In this document: positions 28,178 to 36,232 of the stretch, one piece after another
How the letters are laid out: every line of letters begins with the position of its first letter
Position numbering within the stretch: position 1 is the stretch's first letter
From: Chryseobacterium joostei
GTDB taxonomy: Bacteria > Bacteroidota > Bacteroidia > Flavobacteriales > Weeksellaceae
Assembly: GCF_003815775.1 (NCBI RefSeq)
Contig: NZ_CP033926.1
Span: 930,001 to 994,000 of the forward strand
Direction: 5' to 3'
DNA: 64,000 nucleotides
Notes under the pieces: generated by a model
Seen by the model: the letters and a program-made list of their open reading frames with translations, nothing else
What the model was told of the DNA's origin: nothing
The model's database searches: none
Made by a program: the position numbers and the translations under genes

Positions 28178-29038
28178 TTAAAATAAAAGCTTCTCATATT
28201 CATTGAGATCGTTGTGACTGAAAAGAATCTGGTGATCTGGAACTTTCTCAAATGAACGGTCATACTTGAAGTATTTTTCATAATCATCTTCATCTATAAA
28301 AAACTCTATCTGACAATCTTTGATATAACTTGATTTTTCACCATAATCTTCAATAAAAGATTCTGAATCACTCCAGGGTTCATGATGACACCGTAGACAT
28401 TCTCTTTGATGAATTGCTTTATAACCACAGATTTCACAATCCTGCAGATTATTAAAAAATTCAGAAACATCATATTGTATCTCTTCAGAAAACAGATGCA
28501 ATGGAACAGTCTTCAGGAGCAGATAATAATTCGGTTGCTGCCAGGAAAAATAGGTCTGCTCTTCCTCATCCAATCCATTTCCTGTAAACCATAGACCCTG
28601 AAGATCATATTCAACCTCCACGTTGGTAACGTCTTTAAGGTTCAATATTTTTTTACCTTTTAATTTGATATTAAGTTCTGCGTCAATTTCAATCACAGGT
28701 TGTTGTTCCAGAAAATGACTCAGGCATAAAGTAGTTTGCCAGGAATCTATTGTTCTCATTTTACCCTCGCTTCCACAGATCTCACAGGTTTTTGCAGATA
28801 ATTTTGAGTATTTGTCAGTAATATTTTTAAGCGTTGCATTGAGTTCTTCGTTCTCAGAATAAATATTGCAACGCAGTTCTCCGAATTTTTCCTTTCCGAA
28901 AACATCATTTTCAATATTCCAGCCTCCAATGGCAAATTCAAACAACATTTGTCTGATCAAATCCCTCCACCCTGTACTGTTGACCGAAAAATTCTTCAGA
29001 TTACGTTCTATAAAGCTGTCTATTTCTTCTTGCCCCAT
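28178..29038 (-). CDS. Zinc-ribbon protein with phage-like KFGxLR / TCExCG module
   Basis: A 286-aa cytoplasmic protein. The N-terminal ~115 residues have an arrangement I recognise from small phage and bacterial proteins of unknown function: GWRDLI, then EKFGELR, then TCEICGSEGKMR and TLCLSHF (two Cys pairs or Cys-His, probably one zinc). The C-terminal part has a second four-Cys set (CEICGYKAIHQRECLRCHHE) and very acidic segments. The start codon shares one base with the pepE stop (TAATG on the minus strand), so translation is likely coupled to pepE. Function unknown; the family resemblance is from memory of motif order. Confidence 0.75.
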   Translation of the reverse strand: MGQEEIDSFIERNLKNFSVNSTGWRDLIRQMLFEFAIGGWNIENDVFGKEKFGELRCNIYSENEELNATLKNITDKYSKLSAKTCEICGSEGKMRTIDSWQTTLCLSHFLEQQPVIEIDAELNIKLKGKKILNLKDVTNVEVEYDLQGLWFTGNGLDEEEQTYFSWQQPNYYLLLKTVPLHLFSEEIQYDVSEFFNNLQDCEICGYKAIHQRECLRCHHEPWSDSESFIEDYGEKSSYIKDCQIEFFIDEDDYEKYFKYDRSFEKVPDHQILFSHNDLNEYEKLLF

Positions 29039-29730
29039 TACAATGAGCTTCCAGCTTCTATTTCATAAGGTTCCTTGTTCTTTTCAAAGATTCTTGTCAG
29101 TTCGCTACCTTCAACGGTAATGGTATCTCCAGTTCTTCGGATCCAGTTTCCTTCTCTAAGCCCTACTACCTTGATATCATTCTGAGTAAGGAATTCCATG
29201 ATACGTGTTTCTCTTGTTTCTCCGTTATGCTTCAAATCCGGATTAGGATCAAGATAATGTGGATTGAGGTTGAAAGGAACCAATCCCATGCAGTCAAAGC
29301 TTGGCGGATAAACAATCGGCATATCATTCGTTGTTTTCATGTTCTGTCCTCCGATATTACTTCCCGCGCTGCATCCAAGATATGCCTTTCCGTTGCTTAC
29401 ATTTTCTTTTAAAACAGACATTAAGCCTTCTTCGTGTAAGGTTTTAACCAATAAAAAAGTATTTCCACCACCGGTAAAATAACCTTTTGCCTGATGTATG
29501 GCTTCTGCTTTGTCTTCAAATTCGTGAAGTCCTTTTACTTTAATATTGATGGATTCAAAGAAAGAACGTGCCTTTGCTGTGTAGTCATCATGAGAAATAC
29601 CGCCCGGTCTTGCAAAAGGGATAAAGACAATTTCGTCAATTCCGGCATATAGTGTAATAAGTTCTTCTCTTAAGTATTCTAAGTATTCTCCACCAAAAAG
29701 TGTGGATGTGGAAGCTAATATGATATTCAT
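29038..29730 (-). CDS. pepE: Peptidase E (alpha-aspartyl dipeptidase)
   Basis: Serine peptidase of family S51, 230 aa, which hydrolyses dipeptides with N-terminal aspartate. The nucleophile is in GKAYLGCSAGSNIGG (Ser121, matching Ser120 of Salmonella PepE). Other blocks are FIPFARPG and YFTGGGNTF. The reading frame is open further upstream to 29787, but the promoter box TATCTTTG (29769-29776) lies inside that extension and the family N-terminus begins MNIILAST. The ATG at 29730 is therefore used. It overlaps the downstream zinc-ribbon gene by one base. Confidence 0.92.
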   Translation of the reverse strand: MNIILASTSTLFGGEYLEYLREELITLYAGIDEIVFIPFARPGGISHDDYTAKARSFFESINIKVKGLHEFEDKAEAIHQAKGYFTGGGNTFLLVKTLHEEGLMSVLKENVSNGKAYLGCSAGSNIGGQNMKTTNDMPIVYPPSFDCMGLVPFNLNPHYLDPNPDLKHNGETRETRIMEFLTQNDIKVVGLREGNWIRRTGDTITVEGSELTRIFEKNKEPYEIEAGSSL

Positions 29731-29768
29731 ACAAGAATTATATTGATTATAGAAATAATGTTGAACAA

Positions 29769-29796
29769 CAAAGATAGCAAACATCAACGAATCAAA
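29769..29796 (-). promoter_or_regulatory. Promoter of pepE
   Basis: The -7 box TATCTTTG (29769-29776) and a TTTG (29793-29796) are separated by 16 nt on the minus strand, close to the Bacteroidota -33/-7 arrangement. It fixes the start of pepE downstream of this point. Confidence 0.55.
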
Positions 29797-29919
29797 AATT
29801 AAACTAAAAAAAACATTTTATTCGTTAATATTTTCTAAAAAATCCTAAAGCTTCTAAAATTTTACATTTTGTGGAATTATTATTGAATTTTAGAATTTAG
29901 AATTTTAAAATATTAGATT

Positions 29920-30480
29920 ATGAAAATGACGAGAGTAAATATTAAAAATCTATTTTTAGGTTTAATACTTGTAGGAAGTGCAACTTTTGTAAATGCACAA
30001 ACTACCCAAACAGATAGTGCCAACACTACAGCTAATGCAGCTGCAACCACTCAAACAGGTAATCCGACCATTGATGGTCTTAAAAAACAAATTGAAGCCA
30101 ATCCAAAGGATACAGAATCATTGGCAAAACTGGCAGCGGCCTATCAGGATGCTTCAGACTGGACCAATGCAGTAGAAACATGGAAGAAAATATCCGCTTT
30201 ATTACCGGATTGGGCACCATCATATTATAGCCAAGCCTATGCGTATCAATCTGCCAAGGATGATGCCAATGCAAAGCTTGCTTATGAAAAGTATATTGCA
30301 ACCGTAAAACCTGAGGAAGTGGAACAAAATAAGAAAAATCTAGCCTACGCATACTTCTATGTTGCCTTTGCAGAACAACAAACAGATCCTAATAAGGCAA
30401 AAGAGCATATTGCTAAGTCTATACAATATGACCCAACCAATCAGGATGCTGTAAAACTTAGTAAAGCATTAAATTCATAA
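29920..30480 (+). CDS. Exported TPR-repeat protein
   Basis: A 186-aa protein with a signal peptide (NLFLGLILVGSATFVNAQ), a Thr/Ala/Gln-rich linker (about 27-47) and about three tetratricopeptide repeats. The repeats are ANPKDTESLAKLAAAYQDAS, then LPDWAPSYYSQAYAYQSAKD, then YAYFYVAFAEQQTDPNKA. Such repeats bind partner proteins; the partner is unknown. It is monocistronic and ends at a strong terminator. A start three codons downstream (second Met) is also possible. Confidence 0.85.
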   Translation: MKMTRVNIKNLFLGLILVGSATFVNAQTTQTDSANTTANAAATTQTGNPTIDGLKKQIEANPKDTESLAKLAAAYQDASDWTNAVETWKKISALLPDWAPSYYSQAYAYQSAKDDANAKLAYEKYIATVKPEEVEQNKKNLAYAYFYVAFAEQQTDPNKAKEHIAKSIQYDPTNQDAVKLSKALNS

Positions 30481-30485
30481 ATATA

Positions 30486-30510
30486 AAATCCGGAAAAATT
30501 TTCCGGATTT
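30486..30510 (+). terminator. Terminator of TPR gene
   Basis: AAATCCGGAAAA and TTTTCCGGATTT arms with a 1-nt centre, then a T-run, six bases after the stop. Confidence 0.85.
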
Positions 30511-30535
30511 TTTTTATGGTTTGAGAGAGCTTATC

Positions 30536-31024
30536 TTATTCAATTTTCTTTCCAAAAAAGTCTGTTTCACCATGCAGATGCCGGATGATCTTCTCAATAT
30601 TCCGTTGAATGCTTGCTTCTGTTTTCAGATTGTTGATATAACGAATCAGCTCATGACGCCTTGATGGAATGAGCTTTTCAAAATTAGAAGTTGCCAAAAC
30701 ACTACTTTTTATTGCCTCTTCCAGTTGAGGATGAATAGAAATACTTCTGTCAGAATCATCATGCTCTAAAACCACTTCAATGGTTTCTCCAATTCTCTTA
30801 GGGGAGTTTTTCAGCATGGTAAGATTAATATACAGCCTCCATTCTCCTAAATATTTCATCAGGTTTTGCTTAAATTCCTTTCCATTTATTGTTCCTTTTA
30901 CCGGAATCGGGCTTTTACTCCGCCCTGAATCCTCAAAAATTCTTTCCAGAACTTCTTCAGGAATAAAAACAAAGGGATTGATCCCGATAATTTCCAAGGT
31001 AGTTGTAAAACTGTTGCTTTTCAT
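30536..31024 (-). CDS. YdeI/OmpD-associated, DUF1905-type protein
   Basis: Cytoplasmic protein of 162 aa. The N-terminal beta-rich DUF1905 domain runs over about 1-85 (NPFVFIPEEVLERIFEDSG, GTINGKEFKQNLMKYLGEWR). The C-terminal helical YdeI-like segment is FEKLIPSRRHELIRYINNLK followed by RNIEKIIRHL. This two-part arrangement is common; family members are linked to stress or bacteriocin protection but the biochemical role is unknown. The frame extends upstream to 31060, but the ATG at 31024 gives the family N-terminus MKSNSFTTTLEI and is preferred. Confidence 0.82.
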   Translation of the reverse strand: MKSNSFTTTLEIIGINPFVFIPEEVLERIFEDSGRSKSPIPVKGTINGKEFKQNLMKYLGEWRLYINLTMLKNSPKRIGETIEVVLEHDDSDRSISIHPQLEEAIKSSVLATSNFEKLIPSRRHELIRYINNLKTEASIQRNIEKIIRHLHGETDFFGKKIE

Positions 31025-31150
31025 GAGTAACAAATTTAAATGATTTTGGAAAGTGTACAATGTAAAAAGTAATCACTCTAAAACATTCTTATATCCAAAT
31101 CCGAACCTCTTACCCACAAAATTCATATGTAAGAACTCAATTAAATCGCT

Positions 31151-31158
31151 TATCTTTG
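31151..31158 (+). promoter_or_regulatory. -7 promoter box of transaldolase gene
   Basis: TATCTTTG fits TAnnTTTG and lies 23 nt before the ATG at 31182. It also excludes the much longer upstream reading frame (from 31053). Confidence 0.55.
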
Positions 31159-31181
31159 CACCAATAAATCTATTTAACAAA

Positions 31182-31835
31182 ATGAAATTTTTTATTGACA
31201 CAGCTAATTTAGAGCAAATCAAGGAAGCGAAAGATCTTGGAATCTTAGATGGTGTAACTACCAACCCTTCATTAATGGCTAAGGAAGGTATTCAGGGAGC
31301 TGAAGCAATCAAAAACCATTATAAGGCGATCTGCGAGCTTGTAGATGGAGATATTTCTGCTGAAGTACTTTCTACAACGTATGAAGAAATGATCAAGGAA
31401 GGAGACGAATTGGCTGCAATCCACCCAAATATCGTTGTAAAAATCCCAATGATTAAAGACGGTATCAAGGCTTTAAAATATTTTTCTGATAAAGGAATCA
31501 GAACTAACTGTACTCTAATTTTTTCTGCAGGACAGGCTCTTTTGGCAGCTAAAGCAGGAGCAACTTATGTTTCTCCATTCCTAGGAAGATTAGATGATAT
31601 TTCTACTGACGGACTAAACCTTATTCAGGAGATCAGATTAATTTTCGACAACTATATGTTTGAAACTGAAATTCTTGCTGCTTCTATCCGTCACTCTATG
31701 CACATCATTGACTGTGCTAAAATTGGAGCTGATGTAATTACATCTCCACTGCCTCCAATCTTGAGCTTATTGAAGCACCCATTAACGGATAGCGGATTGG
31801 CTCAGTTTATTGCAGATTCTCAGAAATTAGCATAA
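31182..31835 (+). CDS. fsa: Transaldolase / fructose-6-phosphate aldolase, small type
   Basis: TIM-barrel class I aldolase of 217 aa, the typical length of the short TalC/FsaA group. It transfers dihydroxyacetone units in the pentose phosphate pathway or cleaves fructose 6-phosphate. The start is [10 protein letters not shown], a hallmark of the group. [10 protein letters not shown] is near 24-33, and the Schiff-base lysine is Lys87 in VVKIPM. Transaldolase and F6P aldolase activities cannot be told apart with confidence here. It is monocistronic between its own promoter box and terminator. Confidence 0.93.
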   Translation: MKFFIDTANLEQIKEAKDLGILDGVTTNPSLMAKEGIQGAEAIKNHYKAICELVDGDISAEVLSTTYEEMIKEGDELAAIHPNIVVKIPMIKDGIKALKYFSDKGIRTNCTLIFSAGQALLAAKAGATYVSPFLGRLDDISTDGLNLIQEIRLIFDNYMFETEILAASIRHSMHIIDCAKIGADVITSPLPPILSLLKHPLTDSGLAQFIADSQKLA

Positions 31836-31857
31836 GACTTCAAGTCTTTCAGATATA

Positions 31858-31886
31858 AAAATCCCGAAACTTTGTTTCGGGATTTT
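31858..31886 (+). terminator. Terminator of transaldolase gene
   Basis: AAAATCCCGAAAC and GTTTCGGGATTTT, a perfect 13-bp stem with a TTT loop. Confidence 0.88.
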
Positions 31887-31931
31887 ATTTTTATAGTTCG
31901 TAGGATTGATTAAACATTCTTTTTACTACTC

Positions 31932-32498
31932 TTAATTTTCCTCAGGAATACTTTTAACTACCCTGCAAGGATTTCCTACTGCCACTACATTCTCCGGAAT
32001 GCTTTTAGTAACAACACTTCCCGCACCTATAACGGTATTATTCCCAATGGAAACTCCTGGTAAAATGACTACATTTCCTCCTAACCATACGTTATCTCCC
32101 ACTGTAATGGGATGTGCGTACTCCAGGCCTTCATTTCTCTGTTTTGCATCAAGAGGATGCCCTGCCGTATAAAAACTACAATTAGGACCAATAAAAACAT
32201 TATCCCCGAATTTTACCGGAGCACAGTCTAAAATGACAAGATTATGATTAGCATAAAAGTTCTCTCCCACCTCAATATTATATCCGTAATCACACCAGAA
32301 AGATGGTTCTATGCATATATTTTCTTTTGTACTGCCAAGAATCTGTTTAATCAGATTCTGTCTACTTTCGGCATCAGAATTTTTCAATCCGTTATACTCC
32401 AGACATAAATCCTTGCAAGCAACACGCTCCTGAATCAGTTGTTCATCATAATTGGCGTTATATAAAAGCCCGGCTGCACATTTTTCTTTTTCTGTCAT
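31932..32498 (-). CDS. Sugar O-acetyltransferase (maltose acetyltransferase/NodL type)
   Basis: Trimeric left-handed beta-helix acetyltransferase of 188 aa using acetyl-CoA. The N-terminal Mac domain is EKCAAGLLYNANYDEQLIQE. It is followed by hexapeptide repeats (e.g. NHNLVILDCAPVKFGDNVFI and VWLGGNVVILPGVSIGNNTV). The catalytic His is in YTAGHPLD, as in LacA/Maa. The acceptor sugar is unknown. It is an isolated gene convergent with the transaldolase; no specific promoter sequence was identified. Confidence 0.93.
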   Translation of the reverse strand: MTEKEKCAAGLLYNANYDEQLIQERVACKDLCLEYNGLKNSDAESRQNLIKQILGSTKENICIEPSFWCDYGYNIEVGENFYANHNLVILDCAPVKFGDNVFIGPNCSFYTAGHPLDAKQRNEGLEYAHPITVGDNVWLGGNVVILPGVSIGNNTVIGAGSVVTKSIPENVVAVGNPCRVVKSIPEEN

Positions 32499-32604
32499 AT
32501 TATTAGATTCAAGGTTTAAGATAGCTTAAAAATATAAATTTTTATCATCATTAAGGTAAGCTTTCATTTGCATTTAGTTCGTAATCTCTCATTTAGAAAC
32601 AAAA

Positions 32605-32634
32605 AAACAGGACCTTTCTAAAGTTATCCTGTTT
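32605..32634 (-). terminator. Terminator of GLPGLI gene
   Basis: AAACAGGA and TCCTGTTT arms with a 14-nt loop. On the minus strand the stem runs into a T-run, 20 nt past the stop. Confidence 0.65.
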
Positions 32635-32654
32635 AAGTAGAAAATAAAATAATT

Positions 32655-33560
32655 TTAATTCACAAGATCCGGTTCTATCGGATTGTTATCTTTTTGAAGA
32701 ACTTCTTTTGTTCTTTTCTCCATTTCTCTGAAGACCTGGCTTGGGTCTGAAATTTCTTTTCCGTCTGAGGTTTTTACTTTAAAGGCAAACTTAGTTCCTG
32801 TTTCTCCTCCGCTTTTCATCATCAGTTCTCTCATATTCTTTGTTGGATCATTTACATAGGCTTTCCACGCTTTTTTAAACTGGTCTTTTGTTACTTCAAT
32901 TTCCTTTCCTCCCAATCCCAGCACTTTCACATTCTCAGGAAGCTGAATTTCCTTTTCTGCGCTTTGAGCTTTTACCGTCTTATTTCCTGCCAGTACCATA
33001 ATATGAGATCCCGTAGCATCTTCAAGCTTTACAATTAGCCCAGGAAGTCCATAAAAAATATAAGGTCCGTCCTGAAAAGGAATATCTGTTGTAAACCAGG
33101 CTGTCCAGTCTCTTCCTCCTAAGGTGGTTATTGCTTTTTGGGCATTGTATTCTCCTATTTTTTGTTTTTCCGGCAGTATTTTCCATTCCGGTTTTTTATC
33201 TTCCTTTATTTTATATTTATCCATGGAGATACTTCTGAAAAGATAGGTTTTAAAATCAGGATATTGCTTGGTTACTTTATAGGCAACCTGACCTGGTTTT
33301 TCTCTCCTGTTCACGCTTATATTTCCACCGCCTGCTTTCAGTTGATTTTCAAGTTCTGCTCTGCTTATAGAATCTGCAACAAATTTATCATGGCTGTAAT
33401 AGCTTGATCCGTCTTTGTCAATGTCCAACAGCATCATTTCCTTTTTTACCTCTTCTTTATTATTAGAATCGGGAATAAACTTGTATTCATAAAAGAACCT
33501 GTTGACTTGTGCATTAGCCAATACACCCAGGAACATCAAAAATAGAATTTTACTTTTCAT
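32655..33560 (-). CDS. GLPGLI-family secreted protein
   Basis: Exported protein of 301 aa from the family named for its GLPGLI motif, here IFYGLPGLIVKLED. The signal peptide is KILFLMFLGVLANAQ. Upstream of the motif are the conserved WTAWFTTDIPFQDGPY residues. The family is Bacteroidota-specific and its function is unknown. The frame extends 10 codons upstream, but MKSKILF at 33560 begins a normal signal peptide and is preferred. It follows the M56 gene with a terminator hairpin in between, so it is separated from or only partly read through from the BlaI operon. Confidence 0.88.
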   Translation of the reverse strand: MKSKILFLMFLGVLANAQVNRFFYEYKFIPDSNNKEEVKKEMMLLDIDKDGSSYYSHDKFVADSISRAELENQLKAGGGNISVNRREKPGQVAYKVTKQYPDFKTYLFRSISMDKYKIKEDKKPEWKILPEKQKIGEYNAQKAITTLGGRDWTAWFTTDIPFQDGPYIFYGLPGLIVKLEDATGSHIMVLAGNKTVKAQSAEKEIQLPENVKVLGLGGKEIEVTKDQFKKAWKAYVNDPTKNMRELMMKSGGETGTKFAFKVKTSDGKEISDPSQVFREMEKRTKEVLQKDNNPIEPDLVN

Positions 33561-33578
33561 AATCAATAATAATAAAAA

Positions 33579-33608
33579 AAGCTTTGCCAAGTGGTATTGA
33601 CAAAGCTT
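33579..33608 (-). terminator. Terminator of blaI-M56 operon
   Basis: AAGCTTTG and CAAAGCTT arms with a 14-nt loop. On the minus strand the stem is followed by T7. It lies between the M56 gene and the GLPGLI gene. Confidence 0.75.
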
Positions 33609-33617
33609 GATTAAACT

Positions 33618-35402
33618 TTATTTCTTTGTCTGAATTCTTATTTCGCTCTCAGTACCTTTCATTTTATTTTCCTTAATGACATTCATACTTGCGATATTTT
33701 CAGGTTTTATTGAATGAAACTCCTCTTTGGAAACCGATCTTCCGTCTACGAAAAACTTAGCCTCATCAAAACCATTCAAATTATATCTTTTGACTCCATT
33801 CATGGCAATGTTTCCATTTCCGTCTTTTTTAATGAAATCAGCCTGCAAAACCATTACGTTAGGTGAAGTACCTGCTTTTGTGAAATTAATTTCCTTAAAA
33901 TCCCTGCCAACAGCTTCAGCTGCTATTTTCTGAGCTTCAATTCTTGCCTTTGCTCCTATTTTTCGGGCTTCTTCTCCGGCTTTTCTTGCAGCTTCTCCAT
34001 TTATTCTCGCCTGTTCTCCAGCTATTCTTGCAAGCTCTCCTTCTTTTCTGGCTTTTTCTCCTTCAATTCTTGCCTGCTCAGCAGCTTCCCTACCTATTCT
34101 TCCTGCTTCTATTCCAATTTTGCTGGCTTCTTTTGCGGCTTTTGCAGCTTCTCTACCTGCTTTCGCTGCTTCTCGTTTAATTTTACGAAGTTCCTTTTTA
34201 TCAAGAGGATTCAGGTTTTCAAGCTCTTTCATTTGATTCTTCCATTCAGCAGAGTTGAAATATTCATCAACTTCTATAGATGCTGCAATACCTCCTATCT
34301 CTGATGCCAGGGTACCTATTTCCTCAACTTTTTTATCAAATGCTTCGCTGTCTGGACTCAAATTACTTAGTTCGTTTTCCTTTTCACTTAATTTTCTTTC
34401 AAGCTCAGCCAACCTTTCATTGTCACCAGGTGATTTTGTTGTAGGTTCCGTAATCTCCTTTTGTTCTGTTTTTTCTTTTACCGTGTCTATCTTAATCTCT
34501 GAAACTGCTTTTTTAATAGAAAGGTTTGTTTCTTCAATTTCTCTGTTTTTAGCATTTACCAAATAAGCAAAAGCTATTGTAAATAAAACTGGTAACGCTA
34601 GGATTCTATGCGCATACCCAAATTTGGTTTTTGGTTTTTGTAACATTTTAAGTCTTTTTTTAAGGTTTGAACTTAGAAACGGACTTGCAACAGCCAGCTG
34701 TGTTCCGGAAAAGTGGCTTGCTAAAAGCATCTGCGCAAATGCTTTGGTGTCCGAATTCTTTACGGCTTTTTTATCAGCCAGATATTCATGAATTAAACTA
34801 ATTTCTCTTTTAATGATATGAAAGAACGGATTGAACCAGAAAATAGCTGTAGTAACTTCAATAAGAATCTTATCAAATGAATGCTTCTGTTCAATATGTA
34901 CCATTTCGTGCTTTAAAATTTGCTCTCCTATTTCAGAATCCAGTGTGATGGTATTCTTCCAGAAAAGGTTTTTAAAGTAAGAAAATGGGGCTTCGGTGAG
35001 GTTTGTACGGTAAAAATTGATCCCGTCAAAACTTTCTTTCTGAAACTGTGCTTTAAACTGCTGAATCTTAAGGATTCCATAGAGCAGCTTCCCTAAAAGA
35101 TAGAGAGAAACCAGTCCCAGAGCTGAAAAAATAATGCTAAAATAAAGGTTACCATTGTCAAGTTTTTTTTCTGTTTTAAAATTCTGAATTTTATCAAGAA
35201 GCATATACATATCACTATTTACTTCTATTGTAAAATCTTCTACTTTGATAAGGGGCAGTAATAATGATATTAAAATTGCCGCCAGCAGATAAAATCTGTT
35301 ATAGTGATGGAATGTCTTGTCTTTTAAAGACAACCGATAGTACAAAAACATTACACCCGAGCATAAAATTAATTTTCCAAAGTATAAAAGTATTGCTTCC
35401 AT
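33618..35402 (-). CDS. M56-family (BlaR1-like) membrane metallopeptidase with heptad-repeat tail
   Basis: Sensor-protease of 594 aa. Four membrane helices occupy the N-terminal 285 residues (about 5-20, 38-54, 88-110, 268-284). The cytoplasmic zinc protease motif HEMVH is at 165-169, with HEYLADKKAV at about 205-214. The sensor domain is not a penicillin-binding domain. It has an acidic coiled-coil part (about 285-400), twelve exact heptads (411-494) and a C-terminal plug-like module (about 505-594) with VKRYNLNGFDEAKFFVDG. It starts 5 nt after the blaI stop, so this is a BlaI/BlaR1-type signalling pair with an unknown signal. Confidence 0.9.
   Translation of the reverse strand: MEAILLYFGKLILCSGVMFLYYRLSLKDKTFHHYNRFYLLAAILISLLLPLIKVEDFTIEVNSDMYMLLDKIQNFKTEKKLDNGNLYFSIIFSALGLVSLYLLGKLLYGILKIQQFKAQFQKESFDGINFYRTNLTEAPFSYFKNLFWKNTITLDSEIGEQILKHEMVHIEQKHSFDKILIEVTTAIFWFNPFFHIIKREISLIHEYLADKKAVKNSDTKAFAQMLLASHFSGTQLAVASPFLSSNLKKRLKMLQKPKTKFGYAHRILALPVLFTIAFAYLVNAKNREIEETNLSIKKAVSEIKIDTVKEKTEQKEITEPTTKSPGDNERLAELERKLSEKENELSNLSPDSEAFDKKVEEIGTLASEIGGIAASIEVDEYFNSAEWKNQMKELENLNPLDKKELRKIKREAAKAGREAAKAAKEASKIGIEAGRIGREAAEQARIEGEKARKEGELARIAGEQARINGEAARKAGEEARKIGAKARIEAQKIAAEAVGRDFKEINFTKAGTSPNVMVLQADFIKKDGNGNIAMNGVKRYNLNGFDEAKFFVDGRSVSKEEFHSIKPENIASMNVIKENKMKGTESEIRIQTKK
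33921..34172 (-). repeat. 12 x 21-nt repeat encoding heptads
   Basis: Residues 411-494 of the M56 protein divide into exactly twelve seven-residue units of the form EAaKaGr, e.g. EAAKAGR, EAAKAAK, EASKIGI, EAGRIGR, IEGEKAR, KEGELAR, IAGEQAR, INGEAAR, KAGEEAR. The units have diverged, so this is an old expansion. It predicts a long charged amphipathic helix or coiled coil. Confidence 0.85.
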
Positions 35403-35407
35403 GATTA

Positions 35408-35773
35408 TTAGTTTTTCTTTTTAAGTTCGTCTAAAAGCATTTCAAGATCCTCTACTGTCATTTCATTTTTTTCTACCAGGAATGAAACGGCACTTTTATA
35501 AGAACCTTTAAAATAGTTTTTTACAAGGCTTTTCATTGTTTTTCCAGAGTACTGTTCTTTTGTAACCAACGGAAAATATTCATGTTGTCTCCCATGTACG
35601 TCATAATCTACGAATTCCTTGTCTTTCAATACTTTTAAAATGGTAGAAACGGTATTTGTATGCGGTTTGGGTTCCGGAAAAAGATCAAGAACATCTTTAA
35701 GAAATCCTTTCTCCAATTTCCATAAATACTGCATTACCTGTTCCTCTGCCTTTGTTAAAGTTTGATGTTTCAT
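35408..35773 (-). CDS. BlaI/MecI/CopY-family transcriptional repressor
   Basis: Penicillinase-repressor family protein of 121 aa. It has a winged-helix DNA-binding domain over about 1-75 (LTKAEEQVMQYLWKLEKG, then TVSTILKVLKDKEFVDYD) and a C-terminal dimerisation helix region. In the Bla system the repressor is cut after its BlaR1 partner senses the signal. Here the partner is the M56 protein 5 nt downstream. The promoter upstream carries TAGTGATA boxes in inverted orientation, the best candidate operator. No beta-lactamase gene is in the window. Confidence 0.93.
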   Translation of the reverse strand: MKHQTLTKAEEQVMQYLWKLEKGFLKDVLDLFPEPKPHTNTVSTILKVLKDKEFVDYDVHGRQHEYFPLVTKEQYSGKTMKSLVKNYFKGSYKSAVSFLVEKNEMTVEDLEMLLDELKKKN

Positions 35774-35793
35774 ATCTTATTCATTTATCATTA

Positions 35794-35888
35794 TAGTGAT
35801 ATATCATCCATGAAATTCATATCACTAATAAATTAGTTATACAAATGTAGAAATAAAATTGAATCAAACAACTATTTTTTTAGTGATA
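35794..35888 (-). promoter_or_regulatory. blaI promoter with TAGTGATA operator boxes
   Basis: On the minus strand the -33 TTG (35869-35871) and the -7 TACATTTG (35842-35849) are 19 nt apart, a good Bacteroidota promoter. The inverted pair TAGTGATA (35794-35801) and TATCACTA (35820-35827) lies just downstream of the predicted start. A third TAGTGATA (35881-35888) lies just upstream of the -33. Boxes on both sides of the promoter fit repression by the BlaI-type protein. Confidence 0.65.
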
Positions 35889-36186
35889 AGGAAAGAATTG
35901 AGTATAATCAACTGACTAACAATATAATAAAATTAATTTTAATATATAAACTTGTTAATAATAGTAAAATTATCACTGGTTTAATGAATAGAAAAAGTCC
36001 TATTTGCTCTAAAAAAAACTTTAAAAATTGTATCCCACAATTACCTATAAAATAAACAGTTGCAATTTTTTCTAATAGTCTCTTCTTTATTCCGGCATGG
36101 CACCAACTCTTATAAATCCTAATAAAAATCAGGTTTATCAGGTAAAATAAAGCCCTCACACTGTTTAGAATTATTACAAATAAAAC
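35889..36186. other. AT-rich intergenic stretch, no supported gene
   Basis: The space between the blaI promoter and the PepSY promoter. An 83-codon frame on the minus strand (35908-36159) has low-complexity Ile/Leu/Phe content and no promoter, and is not accepted as a gene. Nothing else stands out. Confidence 0.6.
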
Positions 36187-36216
36187 TATATTTGCAACTT
36201 ATTTATTTTTAATAAG
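36187..36216 (+). promoter_or_regulatory. Promoter and dyad of PepSY-TonB receptor operon
   Basis: The -7 box TATATTTG (36187-36194) lies 39 nt before the ATG. The inverted repeat CTTATT/AATAAG (36198-36216) covers the predicted transcription start. The same layout is found at the convergent TonB-receptor promoter (43360-43412), so a shared metal-responsive repressor such as Fur is plausible. Confidence 0.5.
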
Positions 36217-36232
36217 ACTAAATAATAATAAA

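Noticed and set aside
29731..29787. 19-codon N-terminal extension of peptidase E
   Set aside because: The promoter -7 box lies within it and the family N-terminus starts at the later ATG.
31053..31181. 43-codon N-terminal extension of transaldolase
   Set aside because: A promoter box lies inside it and [10 protein letters not shown] is the conserved family start.
33944..34180. Leu/Phe-rich plus-strand frame that looks like a membrane protein
   Set aside because: It is the antisense of the heptad-repeat region of the M56 gene; GCT/TTC-rich antisense codons create the hydrophobic appearance.
35908..36159. 83-codon minus-strand frame with hydrophobic stretches
   Set aside because: Low-complexity Ile/Leu/Phe/Lys content from AT-rich DNA, no promoter box, no family resemblance, and it lies in a regulatory gap.
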